Below, piece by piece: positions 26,311-36,256 of a stretch of DNA of 64,000 nucleotides. The position numbers were made by a program, and so were the translations under genes. The notes under the pieces are model-generated. The model saw only the letters and a program-made list of their open reading frames with translations. It did no database searches and was not told the origin of the DNA. Position 1 is the stretch's first letter; the number at the start of each line of letters is the position of its first letter. This DNA is from Pseudoxanthobacter soli DSM 19599 (lineage in GTDB: Bacteria > Pseudomonadota > Alphaproteobacteria > Rhizobiales > Segnochrobactraceae): assembly GCF_900148505.1 (NCBI RefSeq), contig NZ_FRXO01000005.1, forward strand, positions 341,434 through 405,433. The letters run 5' to 3'.

Positions 26311-27876
26311 ATGCACCTCCACGAGACGCCCATGGCCAAGACGTCCTCGTCCAATTCCGGTGTCATGCGTCGTCGCCGCAGCTCGCTGCTGACGGCCGGC
26401 GCGCTTTCTCTCGCGCTCGTCGGCAGCGTCGCCGGCGGGATCGCGACGCCCGCCTTCGCGGCGGCGGTGAACGTGCCCGCCAATGCCGCGACGCAGATGC
26501 CGAGCTTCGCCGACGTCGTCGCGGCGGTGCAGCCGGCGGTGGTCTCGATCCGCGTGAAGGCGGATGCCGGGCCGCAGATGTCGAGCTTCAACGGCGGCCA
26601 GGACGACGACCAGGGCAGCGGCCCCGGCGGCATTCCGTTCGAATTCTTCAAGCGCTTCGGCCAGATCCCCGGCGGGGAAGGCCAGGGTGCTCCCGGTGCC
26701 GGCAAGCGTGCGCCCCACGAGATGGTGATGGGGCAGGGCTCCGGCTTCATCATCTCGTCCGACGGCTATGTCGTGACCAACAACCACGTCGTCGACAAGG
26801 CGACCGAGGTGACGGTCACCACCAACGACGGAAAGGACTACAGCGCCAAGGTCATCGGCACCGACGAGAAGACCGACGTCGCGCTTCTGAAGATTTCCGG
26901 CGACCACGACTTCCCGTTCGTGAAGTTCGCCGACAGCGATGTGCGCGTCGGCGACTGGGTGATCGCGGTCGGCAATCCGTTCGGCCTCGGCGGAACGGTG
27001 ACGGCGGGCATCGTCTCGGCGCGCGGCCGCGACATCGGCTCGGGTCCCTACGACGACTTCATCCAGATCGACGCGCCGATCAACAAGGGCAATTCCGGCG
27101 GTCCGACCTTCAACCTGAAGGGCGACGTCGTCGGCATGAACACGGCGATCTACTCGCCGACCGGCGGCTCCGTCGGCATCGGCTTCGACATTCCCGCCGA
27201 GACGGTCAGCCAGATCGTCTCGACGCTGAAGACGAAGGGCGTCGTCACCCGCGGCTGGCTCGGCGTGCAGATCCAGCCGATCACGGACGACATCGCCGAC
27301 AGCCTCGGCCTGAAGTCCGACAAGGGTGCGCTCGTTGCCGAGGCCCAGTCCGACAGCCCGGCGGTCGCCTCCGGCATCAAGTCCGGCGATGCCATTCTGG
27401 CGGTCGACGGCAAGCCGGTCGCCTCGCCGCGCGAACTCGCCAAGGTGATCGCCGGTTACGAGCCGGGCACCACGGTGAAAGTCGACGTGTGGCGCGGCGG
27501 CAAGTCCGAGGAAGTCGCCGTCAAGCTCGGCAAGCTGCCGACCAAGCAGCAGCAGGCCATGGCCGACGATGCCTCGCCGCAGGACAGCTCGTCCGAGGTC
27601 GGCCAGCTCGGTCTGACCGTCGCACCGGCCTCTGCGGTCGGCAAGGACGAGAAGGGCGTCGCGGTGGTGAAGATCGATCCCGACGGTCCGGCCGCCGACA
27701 AGGGCGTGCAGGTCGGCGACGTGATCGTGGCCGCCGGCGGCAAGCCGGTCGGCGATGCCAAGGACGTTGCGGCCAGCATCGAGGCCGCCAAGGCCGACGG
27801 CCGCAAGGCGGTGCTGCTGCAGCTGAAGCAGGGCAGCCAGCTGCGCTTCGTGGCGCTGCCGATCGCCAAGGCCTGA
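26311..27876 (+). CDS. degP: Periplasmic serine protease/chaperone DegP (HtrA, Do family)
   Basis: 521 residues; ATG at 26311 or 26332. Signal peptide ends near ATPAFA-A (residue 50). The protease domain has the triad His159 (VVTNNHVVD), Asp189 (KTDVALLKI) and Ser262 (NKGNSGGP). Two PDZ domains follow (about 290-385 and 410-515). It degrades or refolds damaged periplasmic proteins. The following two-component system is a likely regulator, as in rhizobia. Confidence 0.97.
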   Translation: MHLHETPMAKTSSSNSGVMRRRRSSLLTAGALSLALVGSVAGGIATPAFAAAVNVPANAATQMPSFADVVAAVQPAVVSIRVKADAGPQMSSFNGGQDDDQGSGPGGIPFEFFKRFGQIPGGEGQGAPGAGKRAPHEMVMGQGSGFIISSDGYVVTNNHVVDKATEVTVTTNDGKDYSAKVIGTDEKTDVALLKISGDHDFPFVKFADSDVRVGDWVIAVGNPFGLGGTVTAGIVSARGRDIGSGPYDDFIQIDAPINKGNSGGPTFNLKGDVVGMNTAIYSPTGGSVGIGFDIPAETVSQIVSTLKTKGVVTRGWLGVQIQPITDDIADSLGLKSDKGALVAEAQSDSPAVASGIKSGDAILAVDGKPVASPRELAKVIAGYEPGTTVKVDVWRGGKSEEVAVKLGKLPTKQQQAMADDASPQDSSSEVGQLGLTVAPASAVGKDEKGVAVVKIDPDGPAADKGVQVGDVIVAAGGKPVGDAKDVAASIEAAKADGRKAVLLQLKQGSQLRFVALPIAKA

Positions 27877-27981
27877 CGGCCAGGGACGCGTGAGGATATG
27901 GCCCCGGGGCGGATGCGCCGGGGCTGAGGCGGACCCCGCATCGCGGGGCGCCGCGACACAAGGCTCGCAAGGGTCAGAATC

Positions 27982-28024
27982 CGGTACTGGTGAGGCTCCC
28001 GTCGCCCCCGCCGATCCAGTACCG
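27982..28024 (+). other. Inverted repeat downstream of degP (9-bp stem, long loop)
   Basis: cggtactgg (27982-27990) pairs perfectly with ccagtaccg (28016-28024) across a 25-nt GC-rich loop. It sits directly ahead of a second, stronger hairpin. No T-run follows, so it is not a classical terminator. Confidence 0.55.
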
Positions 28025-28028
28025 AAGG

Positions 28029-28060
28029 GGCGACAGGACGGCGTAAATCGTCCTGTCGCC
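28029..28060 (+). terminator. Strong hairpin between degP and the response regulator gene
   Basis: A perfect 12-bp stem (ggcgacaggacg, 28029-28040, with cgtcctgtcgcc, 28049-28060) with an 8-nt loop gcgtaaat, followed by tctggtattt. It may terminate or attenuate degP transcripts, stabilise their 3' ends, or form part of a structured leader of the downstream regulator gene. Confidence 0.65.
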
Positions 28061-28246
28061 TCTGGTATTTCCGCCGGTCCCTCCACCGTGGCCTGAAACC
28101 GGCCCCCAGGGCGTGGAGTGCGTGAGATGCGTGCGTCGCCATTTTGGTCCGTCGACACGAGATTCGATCCCAATAGCCTTGGATTGAGCGTGCTTTCCCT
28201 GCGCGAGGCAGTTTCCGTCGAGCGCGCATGCGGTATGATGGCGCCC

Positions 28247-28927
28247 ATGCGGGTACTCCTCATCGAAGACGACAAGGATTCGGCGGCTTTCCTGATGCGC
28301 GGCTTGCGTGAAGCCGGGCACGTCGCCGAGCACGCCGCAGACGGCGAAGTCGGGGCCGCTTCCGTTGAGGCCGGCGGCTACGACGTCATCGTCGTCGATC
28401 GCATGCTGCCCTTCCGGGACGGCCTTTCCATCATCGAGGACATGCGCCGCCGCGGCGACCAGACGCCCGCGCTGATCCTCTCCGCGCTCGGACAGGTCGA
28501 CGACCGCGTCCAGGGCCTGCGGGCGGGCGGCGACGACTATCTCACCAAGCCATTCGCCTTCACGGAGCTTCTGGCGCGCGTCGAGGCACTCGGCCGCCGC
28601 CGCCGTTCCGGCGACAACGAGATGATCTATCGGGTCGGCGAGCTGGAGCTCGACCGGCTGTCCCACACCGTGAGCCGCGCCGGGCAGGACATTCCGCTGC
28701 AGCCGCGCGAGTTCCGCCTGCTCGAATACCTGATGAAGAATGCCGGCCAGGTGGTGACCCGCACCATGCTGCTGGAGAACGTGTGGGATTATCACTTCGA
28801 TCCGCAGACCAACGTGATCGACGTTCACGTCTCGCGGCTGCGGTCGAAGATCGACAAGGGCTTCGAGCGCCAGCTGCTGCACACCGTGCGCGGTGCCGGA
28901 TACATGCTGCGCGACGGGATCCGCTGA
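28247..28927 (+). CDS. OmpR-family response regulator (CpxR/QseB-like)
   Basis: 226 residues from the ATG at 28247 (MRVLLIEDD); ATG 28235 is also possible. Receiver domain with Asp51 (VVDRMLPFRDG) and DDYLTKPF; winged-helix domain with IPLQPREFRLLEYLMKNAGQ and TVRGAGYML. Lies between degP and its cognate kinase gene, so it probably senses cell-envelope stress and may control degP. Confidence 0.93.
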   Translation: MRVLLIEDDKDSAAFLMRGLREAGHVAEHAADGEVGAASVEAGGYDVIVVDRMLPFRDGLSIIEDMRRRGDQTPALILSALGQVDDRVQGLRAGGDDYLTKPFAFTELLARVEALGRRRRSGDNEMIYRVGELELDRLSHTVSRAGQDIPLQPREFRLLEYLMKNAGQVVTRTMLLENVWDYHFDPQTNVIDVHVSRLRSKIDKGFERQLLHTVRGAGYMLRDGIR

Positions 28928-28929
28928 CC

Positions 28930-30351
28930 GTGTTCCGTGACGGCCTCGGCGGCGGCGGCCGTTTTTTCCGCACCACGGCGTTCAGGCTCGCCGTCATCTA
29001 TCTGGTGGTGTTCGCCGCACTCGCGGTCTTCCTGATCGGCTATCTCGGCTACAACACCAACGAACTCATCAGCCGGCAGATGCAGGATACCATCGAGGCC
29101 GAGCTGCAGGGCCTCTCCGAGCAATACCGCGCCGGTGGCGTAGTGCGGCTGGTGCGCGTTATCGATGCGCGGTCGCGGTCTCCGGGTGCCAGCCTCTATC
29201 TCCTGACCGATTTCGCGGGCAACCGCATCGCCGGAAACGTCGCGGATGTGCCGTCGTCGGTGCTCGATTCGGCGGATGGCATCGCGCGCCCGGTGCACTA
29301 TGTGCGCCTCGAAGGTGACGACGCGCCCGAGAAGGCGCGCCAGGACACCTCGGCACTGGTGCGTGTGTTCGTGCTTCCGGGCGGGTTCCGGCTTCTGGTC
29401 GGGCGCGACCTCGCGGAGCGGGACCATCTGAGCCAGGTCGTCAACGAGGCCCGCTGGATCTCGGCGGGCGTGTTCCTGCTGCTCGGCTTCGTGACCTGGT
29501 TCTTCGTGCAGCACCGGGTGCTGAGGCGGATCGAGGCGATGGCGGAGACCAGCCGTCGCATCATGGACGGCGACCTGACGGGGCGGCTTACGGTGGACGG
29601 GTCGGGAGACGAGTTCGACCGGCTGGCGGAAAGCCTCAACGCCATGCTGGAGCGCATCGAGCAACTGATGCGCGGCTTCAAGGAGGTTTCCGACAACATC
29701 GCCCACGACCTGCGGACGCCGCTGACGCGGCTGCGGGCGCGGGTCGAGGACGCCTTGCGGATGCCGCCGTCGGAGGCGCTCTACCGCGAGGCGCTCGAAG
29801 GCACCATCGAGGAATCCGACGGCCTGATCCGCACCTTCGAGGCGCTGCTGCGCATCGCGCGCGTCGAGGCCGGGTCCGCCGGGGTGGCGCCGGAGCCGGT
29901 GGACGTCGCCGAGATCGTGCGCGATGCCGCCGAACTCTATGAGCCGCTCGCCGAAGATGCCGGCGTCCGCCTCGAGGTCGAATCGGCTGAAAGCGCCACG
30001 GTGATGGGCAGCCGCGAGCTGATCGCGCAGGCCGTCATCAACCTCATCGACAACGCCATGAAATATGGCCGCCCGGCCGAACCCGGCGTTGAAGCCTGCA
30101 TCCGCGTCTCCTCCCGCCGCGAGGACGGGGCGGCGCTGATCTCGGTCGCCGACAACGGCCCGGGGGTGCCCGAAGGCGACCAGAGCCGCATCGTGCGCCG
30201 CTTCGTGCGGCTTGAGGCGAGCCGAAGCGCGCCGGGCTCCGGGCTCGGACTCAGCCTCGTCCAGGCCGTCGCGGGGCTGCACAAGGGCACGCTCGTGCTC
30301 GGCGACGCCGCACCCGGCCTCATCGTCACGCTCCGGCTGCCGTCGGCGTAG
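28930..30351 (+). CDS. Membrane sensor histidine kinase, partner of the preceding regulator
   Basis: 473 residues from GTG 28930, 2 bp after the regulator's stop. Two membrane helices (about 17-38 and 176-198) flank a periplasmic sensor of ~140 residues; a HAMP domain follows. His259 in DNIAHDLRTPLTRLRARVED is the phosphorylation site. ATPase motifs are NLIDNAMKY, VADNGPGVPEGD and GSGLGLSLV. Confidence 0.94.
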   Translation: MFRDGLGGGGRFFRTTAFRLAVIYLVVFAALAVFLIGYLGYNTNELISRQMQDTIEAELQGLSEQYRAGGVVRLVRVIDARSRSPGASLYLLTDFAGNRIAGNVADVPSSVLDSADGIARPVHYVRLEGDDAPEKARQDTSALVRVFVLPGGFRLLVGRDLAERDHLSQVVNEARWISAGVFLLLGFVTWFFVQHRVLRRIEAMAETSRRIMDGDLTGRLTVDGSGDEFDRLAESLNAMLERIEQLMRGFKEVSDNIAHDLRTPLTRLRARVEDALRMPPSEALYREALEGTIEESDGLIRTFEALLRIARVEAGSAGVAPEPVDVAEIVRDAAELYEPLAEDAGVRLEVESAESATVMGSRELIAQAVINLIDNAMKYGRPAEPGVEACIRVSSRREDGAALISVADNGPGVPEGDQSRIVRRFVRLEASRSAPGSGLGLSLVQAVAGLHKGTLVLGDAAPGLIVTLRLPSA

Positions 30352-30456
30352 CGGCCATCCGCCCCGACCGGGCCTGCGGGGCTTGATCCCGCGCCGGAAC
30401 TCGCGGACACAGGAGCCGGGCGGCCTTCAGGCCGCCGCGTCCGGAAGGCGAGAGTG

Positions 30457-33438
30457 ATGGCGGAAGAACAACAAGAGACGCCGGGACATGTTGGGGGACG
30501 CGCGGGCGATCATGGTGCCCTCGCCGCGCGGTTCGCCATCGAGCTTCCCTCCGAACCGGGGGCCTCTGCGGCGGCGGCGAACGACCTCGCGCTGGCGGCA
30601 CGCCGTACGGGCGCGCCCGGACTCGCGGACGCGCTCGAACGCGACGAGCGGCTGCGTTCTTTCCTCGGCGAAGTGTTCTCCGATGCGCCGTTCCTGCGCG
30701 ACCTCGCCCACATCGCGCCGGAGAGGCTGGAAAGGCTGCTCGGGGAAGCGCCCGAGCACGCGCTGGAACGCCTGCTCGCGGCGGTCGACCAGCCGATGCC
30801 CGACGAGGCGGCGCTGATGCGCCACATGCGGCTTCTCAAGCAGGAAGTCGCGCTGCTCGTCGCGCTGTGCGATCTCGGCGGCGTTTGGGCGGTGTCGCAG
30901 GTGACGCGCGCGCTCGCGCGGTTCGCCGATGCCTGCCTCGGCGCCTGCCTGCGCCTTTTGCTGGTCGAAGCCCACGACAAGGGACGCCTCACCCTCGTCG
31001 ATCCCGCCGACCCGGGGCCGGGATCCGGCTTCGTGATCCTCGCCATGGGCAAGCACGGGGCGTTCGAACTCAACTATTCGAGCGACATCGACATCATCGT
31101 GCTGTTCGACCGCGAGCGGATCAGGATCGCCGACCGGGACGAGGCCGGGACGCTGTTCGTGCGCATGACGCGGCGGCTGGTGCGGATGATGCAGGAGCGA
31201 ACCGCGGAGGGTTATGTGTTCCGCGTCGATCTGCGCCTCCGGCCGGATCCCGGCGCGACGCCGCTGGCGCTCTCCGTGCAGGGCGCGCTGATCTATTACG
31301 AAAGCCTCGGCCAGAACTGGGAGCGCGCGGCGCTCATCAAGGCGCGGCCGTGCGCGGGCGACATCGAGGCGGGCGAGGCGTTCCTGGCGGAAATCCGCCC
31401 GTTCATCTGGCGCAAGTCGTTCGACTATGCCGCCGTCGCCGATGTCCACGCCATCAAGCGCCAGATTCATGCCGTGAAGGGCCACGGCGCCATCGCCATC
31501 GCCGGCCATGACGTGAAACTCGGGCGCGGCGGCATCCGCGAGATCGAGTTCTTCGTGCAGACGCAGCAGCTGATCGCCGGCGGACGCGAGCCGCGGCTGC
31601 GCGGCCGCTCGACCCGCGAGATGCTGGCGATGCTCGCCGAACTCGGCTGGATCGAACGCTCGACGCGCGACGAACTCGATCGCGCCTACGTGTTCCTGCG
31701 CATCGTCGAGCACCGCATCCAGATGGTGCGCGACGAGCAGACCCACCAGCTTCCGGAAGACCCCGACGAACTCGCGCGCATCGCGCGGCTCTGCGGCTTC
31801 CCTTCGGTCGATCCGTTCGCGAAGGTGCTGCGCGGCCATTTCCAGGCCGTGCAGCGGCATTACAGCCGCCTGTTCGAGCAGGCGCCGCAGCTTGCCGCCG
31901 ATCACGGCAGCCTCGTCTTCACCGGGGCGGAGCCCGATCCCGCCACCATCGCCACCCTGAAGGAATTCGGCTTCCGCAATCCCGTGGAGGTCGCGGAGGC
32001 GATCCGCGGCTGGCATTTCGGCCGCTACCCGGCGATCCGTTCGGCCAAGGCCCGCGAGCGGCTGACGGAGCTGACGCCGGCGCTGCTGGAGGCGCTGGCG
32101 CGCACCGACAACGTGGATGCGGCATTCGTCGCCTTCGACCGGTTCCTGTCCCAGCTGCCGACGGGCATCCAGCTGTTCTCGCTGCTGCGCTCGAATCTGG
32201 GCCTACTCGACCTGCTCGCCACCATCATGGGCTCGGCGCCGCGGCTTGCCGGCATCATCACGAGGCGGCCGCGGGTGATCGATTCCCTGCTCGATCCCGC
32301 CTTCTTTGGGTCGCTGCCGAACGAGGTCGATCTTTCCGCGCGGCTCGACCGTTCCCTCGGCGAGGCCCGCTCCTACGAGGAGGAGCTCGACCGCGCCCGC
32401 ATCTTCGGCCAGGAGCAGGCTTTCCTGATCGGGGTGCGGGTGCTGACGGGCACCATCGCGCCCGGGCAGGCCGGCGAGGCCTATGCCGCGCTCGCCGACG
32501 TCGTGGTGCGCTCGCTGGTGAAGGCGGCCGAGTACGAACTCGCCAAGCACCACGGCCGCGTTCCCGGCGGCTCCGTCTCGGTCGTCGCGATGGGCAAGCT
32601 CGGCGGGCGGGAGATGACGGCCTCGTCCGATCTCGACCTCATCCTGCTCTACGACCACCCCGAGGACGTGTCCGCGACCGACGGGCTGAAGCCGCTGGCG
32701 CCGAGCCAGTATTATATCCGCCTCACCCAGCGGCTCGTCTCGGCGCTGTCGGCGCCGACGGGCGAGGGCACGCTCTACGACGTGGATTTCCGCCTGCGGC
32801 CATCCGGCAAGGCCGGGCCGCTCGCGACCCACATCAAGGCGTTCGAGGTCTATCAGGCGACCGATTCCTGGACGTGGGAGCAGATGGCACTGACCCGGGC
32901 GCGGCCGATCACCGGCGATCTCGCCTTCGTCGGGCGGGTAGAGCAGGTCATCCGCACCGCCCTGACGCGCACAAGGCCGGCGCTCGCCGCCGACGTGGCG
33001 GACATGCGCCGCCGCATCGAGGCCGACAAGGGAACCCGCGATCCGTGGGACCTGAAGCAGGTCGCCGGCGGAATGGTCGACATCGAGTTCATCGCCCAAT
33101 ATCTGACGCTGGCCCACGCGCGGGAGCGGCCCGACCTTGCCTCGCCCAACACCCTCGTCGCTCTCGGGCGTCTCGCCCATGCCGGCATTCTCGACCCGGA
33201 GGCAGCGCGGGTGCTCTGCCCGGCGATCGGGCTCTATCAGGCTCTGACGCAGGTGCTGAGGCTCGCCGTCGAGGGGCCGTTCAAGCCGGACACGGCGCCG
33301 CGCGGCGTGGTGGAACTCGTCTGCCGGGCGAGCGGCGAGCCCGATATCCGCGTGCTGGAGGCCCGGCTCGTCGAGGTGCAGGCGGAGGTTCGCGCCTGCT
33401 TCGAGCGCATCGTCGGCAAAGGCACCGCGCCCTCCTGA
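30457..33438 (+). CDS. glnE: Bifunctional glutamine synthetase adenylyltransferase/adenylyl-removing enzyme
   Basis: 993 residues from ATG 30457 (GTG 30454 directly precedes it). The two nucleotidyltransferase domains of GlnE are visible: the N-terminal de-adenylylating one with YSSDIDIIVLFD (about residues 208-219) and the C-terminal adenylylating one with ASSDLDLILLYD (about 721-732). Each has the following DLRLRPDPGATPLALS or DFRLRPSGKAGPLATH segment. It controls glutamine synthetase activity according to nitrogen status through PII proteins. Confidence 0.97.
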   Translation: MAEEQQETPGHVGGRAGDHGALAARFAIELPSEPGASAAAANDLALAARRTGAPGLADALERDERLRSFLGEVFSDAPFLRDLAHIAPERLERLLGEAPEHALERLLAAVDQPMPDEAALMRHMRLLKQEVALLVALCDLGGVWAVSQVTRALARFADACLGACLRLLLVEAHDKGRLTLVDPADPGPGSGFVILAMGKHGAFELNYSSDIDIIVLFDRERIRIADRDEAGTLFVRMTRRLVRMMQERTAEGYVFRVDLRLRPDPGATPLALSVQGALIYYESLGQNWERAALIKARPCAGDIEAGEAFLAEIRPFIWRKSFDYAAVADVHAIKRQIHAVKGHGAIAIAGHDVKLGRGGIREIEFFVQTQQLIAGGREPRLRGRSTREMLAMLAELGWIERSTRDELDRAYVFLRIVEHRIQMVRDEQTHQLPEDPDELARIARLCGFPSVDPFAKVLRGHFQAVQRHYSRLFEQAPQLAADHGSLVFTGAEPDPATIATLKEFGFRNPVEVAEAIRGWHFGRYPAIRSAKARERLTELTPALLEALARTDNVDAAFVAFDRFLSQLPTGIQLFSLLRSNLGLLDLLATIMGSAPRLAGIITRRPRVIDSLLDPAFFGSLPNEVDLSARLDRSLGEARSYEEELDRARIFGQEQAFLIGVRVLTGTIAPGQAGEAYAALADVVVRSLVKAAEYELAKHHGRVPGGSVSVVAMGKLGGREMTASSDLDLILLYDHPEDVSATDGLKPLAPSQYYIRLTQRLVSALSAPTGEGTLYDVDFRLRPSGKAGPLATHIKAFEVYQATDSWTWEQMALTRARPITGDLAFVGRVEQVIRTALTRTRPALAADVADMRRRIEADKGTRDPWDLKQVAGGMVDIEFIAQYLTLAHARERPDLASPNTLVALGRLAHAGILDPEAARVLCPAIGLYQALTQVLRLAVEGPFKPDTAPRGVVELVCRASGEPDIRVLEARLVEVQAEVRACFERIVGKGTAPS

Positions 33439-33510
33439 TCGTGACGCTACGGGAAGGTCGGCGACGGGTGCGTCCCGGCGGCTTGCGGCGCGGCGCCTCT
33501 CAGGGAAGGC

Positions 33511-36048
33511 TCAGGCTGCGGAGGCCTGAACGGTCTCGCGGCGCGGCGGGTCCTTCGGCAGGTGCACGGTGATGACCGTGCCGACGCCGACTTCGGACTG
33601 GATGTCCATCCGCCCGCCGTGGAGCTGCACCAGCGAGCGGGCGATCGCGAGCCCGAGGCCCGAGCCCTTGTGGCTCTTGGTGAACTGGTTCTCCACCTGC
33701 ACGAACGGCTGGCCGAGACGCAGGATTTCCTTCTTCGCGATGCCGATACCGGTGTCCTCGACCGAAACGGCGATGCCGTCCTGGTCGGAGCGGGCCCGCA
33801 CGGTCACGCGGCCGCCCTGGGGCGTGAACTTCACCGCGTTGGACAGCAGGTTCAGGAGGATCTGCTTCATCGCACGGCGGTCGACGTTCATCTTCAGCTG
33901 CGACACGGCCGAGACGACCTCGATGTCCTTCTCGGAGGCGGTCGGCGACATGATCCGCGCCGCCTCGGAAACGACCTCCTCCAAGTCGATGGCTTCCACC
34001 GAGAGATCGATCTGGCCGGCCTCGATCCGCGACATGTCGAGAATGTCGTTGATCACGCCGAGCAGATAATTGCCGCTGTGGTGGATGTCCTGGCAGTATT
34101 CGACGTACTTGTCGGAGCCGAGCGAGCCGAACATGCCCTGGGTCATGATTTCCGAGAAGCCGATGATCGCGTTCAGCGGCGTGCGGAGTTCGTGGCTGAT
34201 ATTGGCGAGGAATTCCGACTTCGCGCGGTTGGCTTCCTCCGCGCGGGTCTTCTCCTCGGCATATTTCTCGGCGAGCTCGACGAGCTGGCGGGCCTGGCTC
34301 TCCAGCTTCTGGCGCGACTGGCGCAGGTCCGCGACGGTGGCGCGCAGCCGCCGCTCGCTTTCCATCAGCCGCTCCTCGTGCCGCTTCAGCGCGGTGATGT
34401 CGGTGCCAACCGAGACGAAGCCGCCGTCCTTGGTGCGCCGCTCGTTGATCTGGAGCCAGCGGCCGTCGGAAAGCTGCGCCTCGTAGGAGCGAGAGCCCTC
34501 CTCCGGATAGCCCTCGGCGGGGATCTCGGAGGTGACGATCGGCTGGCTGGCGGAGCGCATGATGGTCGGGTAGGGCGCTCCGGCGGCGATGGCCTCGTCC
34601 GGCAGGTTGTGAAGCTGCTGGTATTTCGAGTTGCACATCACCAGGCGGTTGTCGGCGTCCCACAGCACGAACGCTTCCGAGATGGTCTCGATGGCGTCGC
34701 GCAGGCGCATGTCGGCCGTCGCGGAACGCTCGGCAAGCGCGCGCTGTTCGGTGACGTCGACGGCGATGCCGATGAGGTGCGGCGTGGTGTCGTCGGTCTC
34801 GGCGGCGAGTTCGGCGCGCATCCGCAGCCAGATCCAGCGGCCGTCGGCGTGGCGCATCCGCAGCATGCGGTCCAGCGTGCCGGCGCCGCTCGTCAGCATC
34901 CCGTCGGCGATGGCGAACAGGTCGCCGTCCTCGGGATGGATCAGGGCGGAGACTTCGCGGAACCCGAGCAGGTCGTCCTTCGGCTCCATGCCGAGGATGT
35001 CGTACATCGAGGCCGACCAGAACATCCGCCCCCGGGCGAGATCCCAGTCGAACAGGCCGCAGCGCCCGCGCATCAGCGCGGCATCGATGCGCACCTGCGT
35101 CGAGGCGTAGATGGTGTCGGCCGAGCGGGCGCGGGTCGATTGCGCGAAGAAGGCATAGACCAGCACCAGGATCACGCCGCTGGTGCAGACGAACAGCGTG
35201 ACGTTGGCGGAAAGGTCGCGGCGCCAGGAGCCGAACACCGCGTCGGTCGGCTGCACGGCGGCGACCATGCTGCCGCCGTCGGCGAGCTGGTGCACGGTGG
35301 CGAAGGCGGGCGTGCCGTCGACGAGGGTGAGTTCGAGAACGCCGGCCTTGGCGCCGAACGTCGTCAGCGGCTGGGATTCGCCGAGCACGTCGATCAGCGT
35401 CTTGCCTTCGAGGTCCGGCCGCACCGGATCGGTGACGACGATCTTGCCGTCGGCGTCGGTGACCATGAGCTGGCGGCCGTCGAGGGTCGCGCGACTCGGC
35501 AGCACGCCCAGAAGCGCGGCGCGGATCGTCTCGGCCGGCGTCGCGCGCACGGCGTCGAGCGGCATCGCGGCCTGATCCGCGGCGGCGGCGCTTTCCGCCG
35601 CGCGATCCTTGGCGTTCTTCTGGCCGCCCTTCGATTTCTCCGCCAGTTCCGCGGCAGCGGTCGCCTTCGCCACGGCGCTCAAGGCGCGGTCGTGGTCGAT
35701 GGTGGCGGCCACACCGGTCGCGAGCAGCGCGAGTTCATCGCGTGCGGTGCGGTCGGCGCTCTCGTACGACGCGACGAGCGCGGCGCAGCGATAGCCGGCC
35801 ATCACCAGGATGAACAGAATGGTCAGGACAGGGATGGCCCGGCGGAACAGCGGCTCCTTGGCGACGAGCTGGGCATAGGCCGGCGCTGCCAGCAAGCCTG
35901 CATGGCCGGAGAGCGCAACCGGTGTACCGCGCCCCTGTGCGGCGCGGCCGGTCGTCTGCGTTGCCGTCAGTCTCGCCCAGGCCGCGTTCAACGCCGAAAA
36001 AGGCGCACGACGCCGCCCCGAGGCGTCGGCGGTGTCCGCCCGCGCCAT
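33511..36048 (-). CDS. pleC: PAS-domain sensor histidine kinase, PleC-like (PdhS family)
   Basis: 845 residues. A membrane helix at about 71-93, an extracytoplasmic domain of ~180 residues, a second helix about 275-298, then two PAS domains (about 325-445 and 455-565), a coiled-coil linker and the kinase core with His619 in FLANISHELRTPLNAIIGFSE. ATPase motifs are LLNLLSNAVKF and GSGLGLAIA. The segment after the H-box (MFGSLGSDKYVEYCQDIHHSG) and the position beside glnE are typical of rhizobial PleC/PdhS kinases that act on DivK to control the cell cycle. Exact orthology is inferred. Confidence 0.88.
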   Translation of the reverse strand: MARADTADASGRRRAPFSALNAAWARLTATQTTGRAAQGRGTPVALSGHAGLLAAPAYAQLVAKEPLFRRAIPVLTILFILVMAGYRCAALVASYESADRTARDELALLATGVAATIDHDRALSAVAKATAAAELAEKSKGGQKNAKDRAAESAAAADQAAMPLDAVRATPAETIRAALLGVLPSRATLDGRQLMVTDADGKIVVTDPVRPDLEGKTLIDVLGESQPLTTFGAKAGVLELTLVDGTPAFATVHQLADGGSMVAAVQPTDAVFGSWRRDLSANVTLFVCTSGVILVLVYAFFAQSTRARSADTIYASTQVRIDAALMRGRCGLFDWDLARGRMFWSASMYDILGMEPKDDLLGFREVSALIHPEDGDLFAIADGMLTSGAGTLDRMLRMRHADGRWIWLRMRAELAAETDDTTPHLIGIAVDVTEQRALAERSATADMRLRDAIETISEAFVLWDADNRLVMCNSKYQQLHNLPDEAIAAGAPYPTIMRSASQPIVTSEIPAEGYPEEGSRSYEAQLSDGRWLQINERRTKDGGFVSVGTDITALKRHEERLMESERRLRATVADLRQSRQKLESQARQLVELAEKYAEEKTRAEEANRAKSEFLANISHELRTPLNAIIGFSEIMTQGMFGSLGSDKYVEYCQDIHHSGNYLLGVINDILDMSRIEAGQIDLSVEAIDLEEVVSEAARIMSPTASEKDIEVVSAVSQLKMNVDRRAMKQILLNLLSNAVKFTPQGGRVTVRARSDQDGIAVSVEDTGIGIAKKEILRLGQPFVQVENQFTKSHKGSGLGLAIARSLVQLHGGRMDIQSEVGVGTVITVHLPKDPPRRETVQASAA

Positions 36049-36256
36049 CTTAGCATCCCCGTGGAATTCGTTGATTCTTGGGTGGATCCGGCACTCGAAC
36101 TGCCCGAATCATGGCCATTTGAATCGACGTGAATCACATTGTCCAGAGGGTATGGTTAAAAAATGGTGAGCGGCCGCAAACGGGCTCGCGGCACCGGGTG
36201 CCGCGAGCAACTGGAAGGGGTTGGCGCCGAATCCTGAGGTTGCGCCGGCTCGCGCC

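Noticed and set aside
36049-36256. Possible small RNA or tRNA gene between pleC and pepN
   Set aside because: The stretch is relatively AT-rich with a short A-run (ggttaaaaaatgg) but no cloverleaf, stem or gene could be drawn; probably the promoter of the kinase gene.
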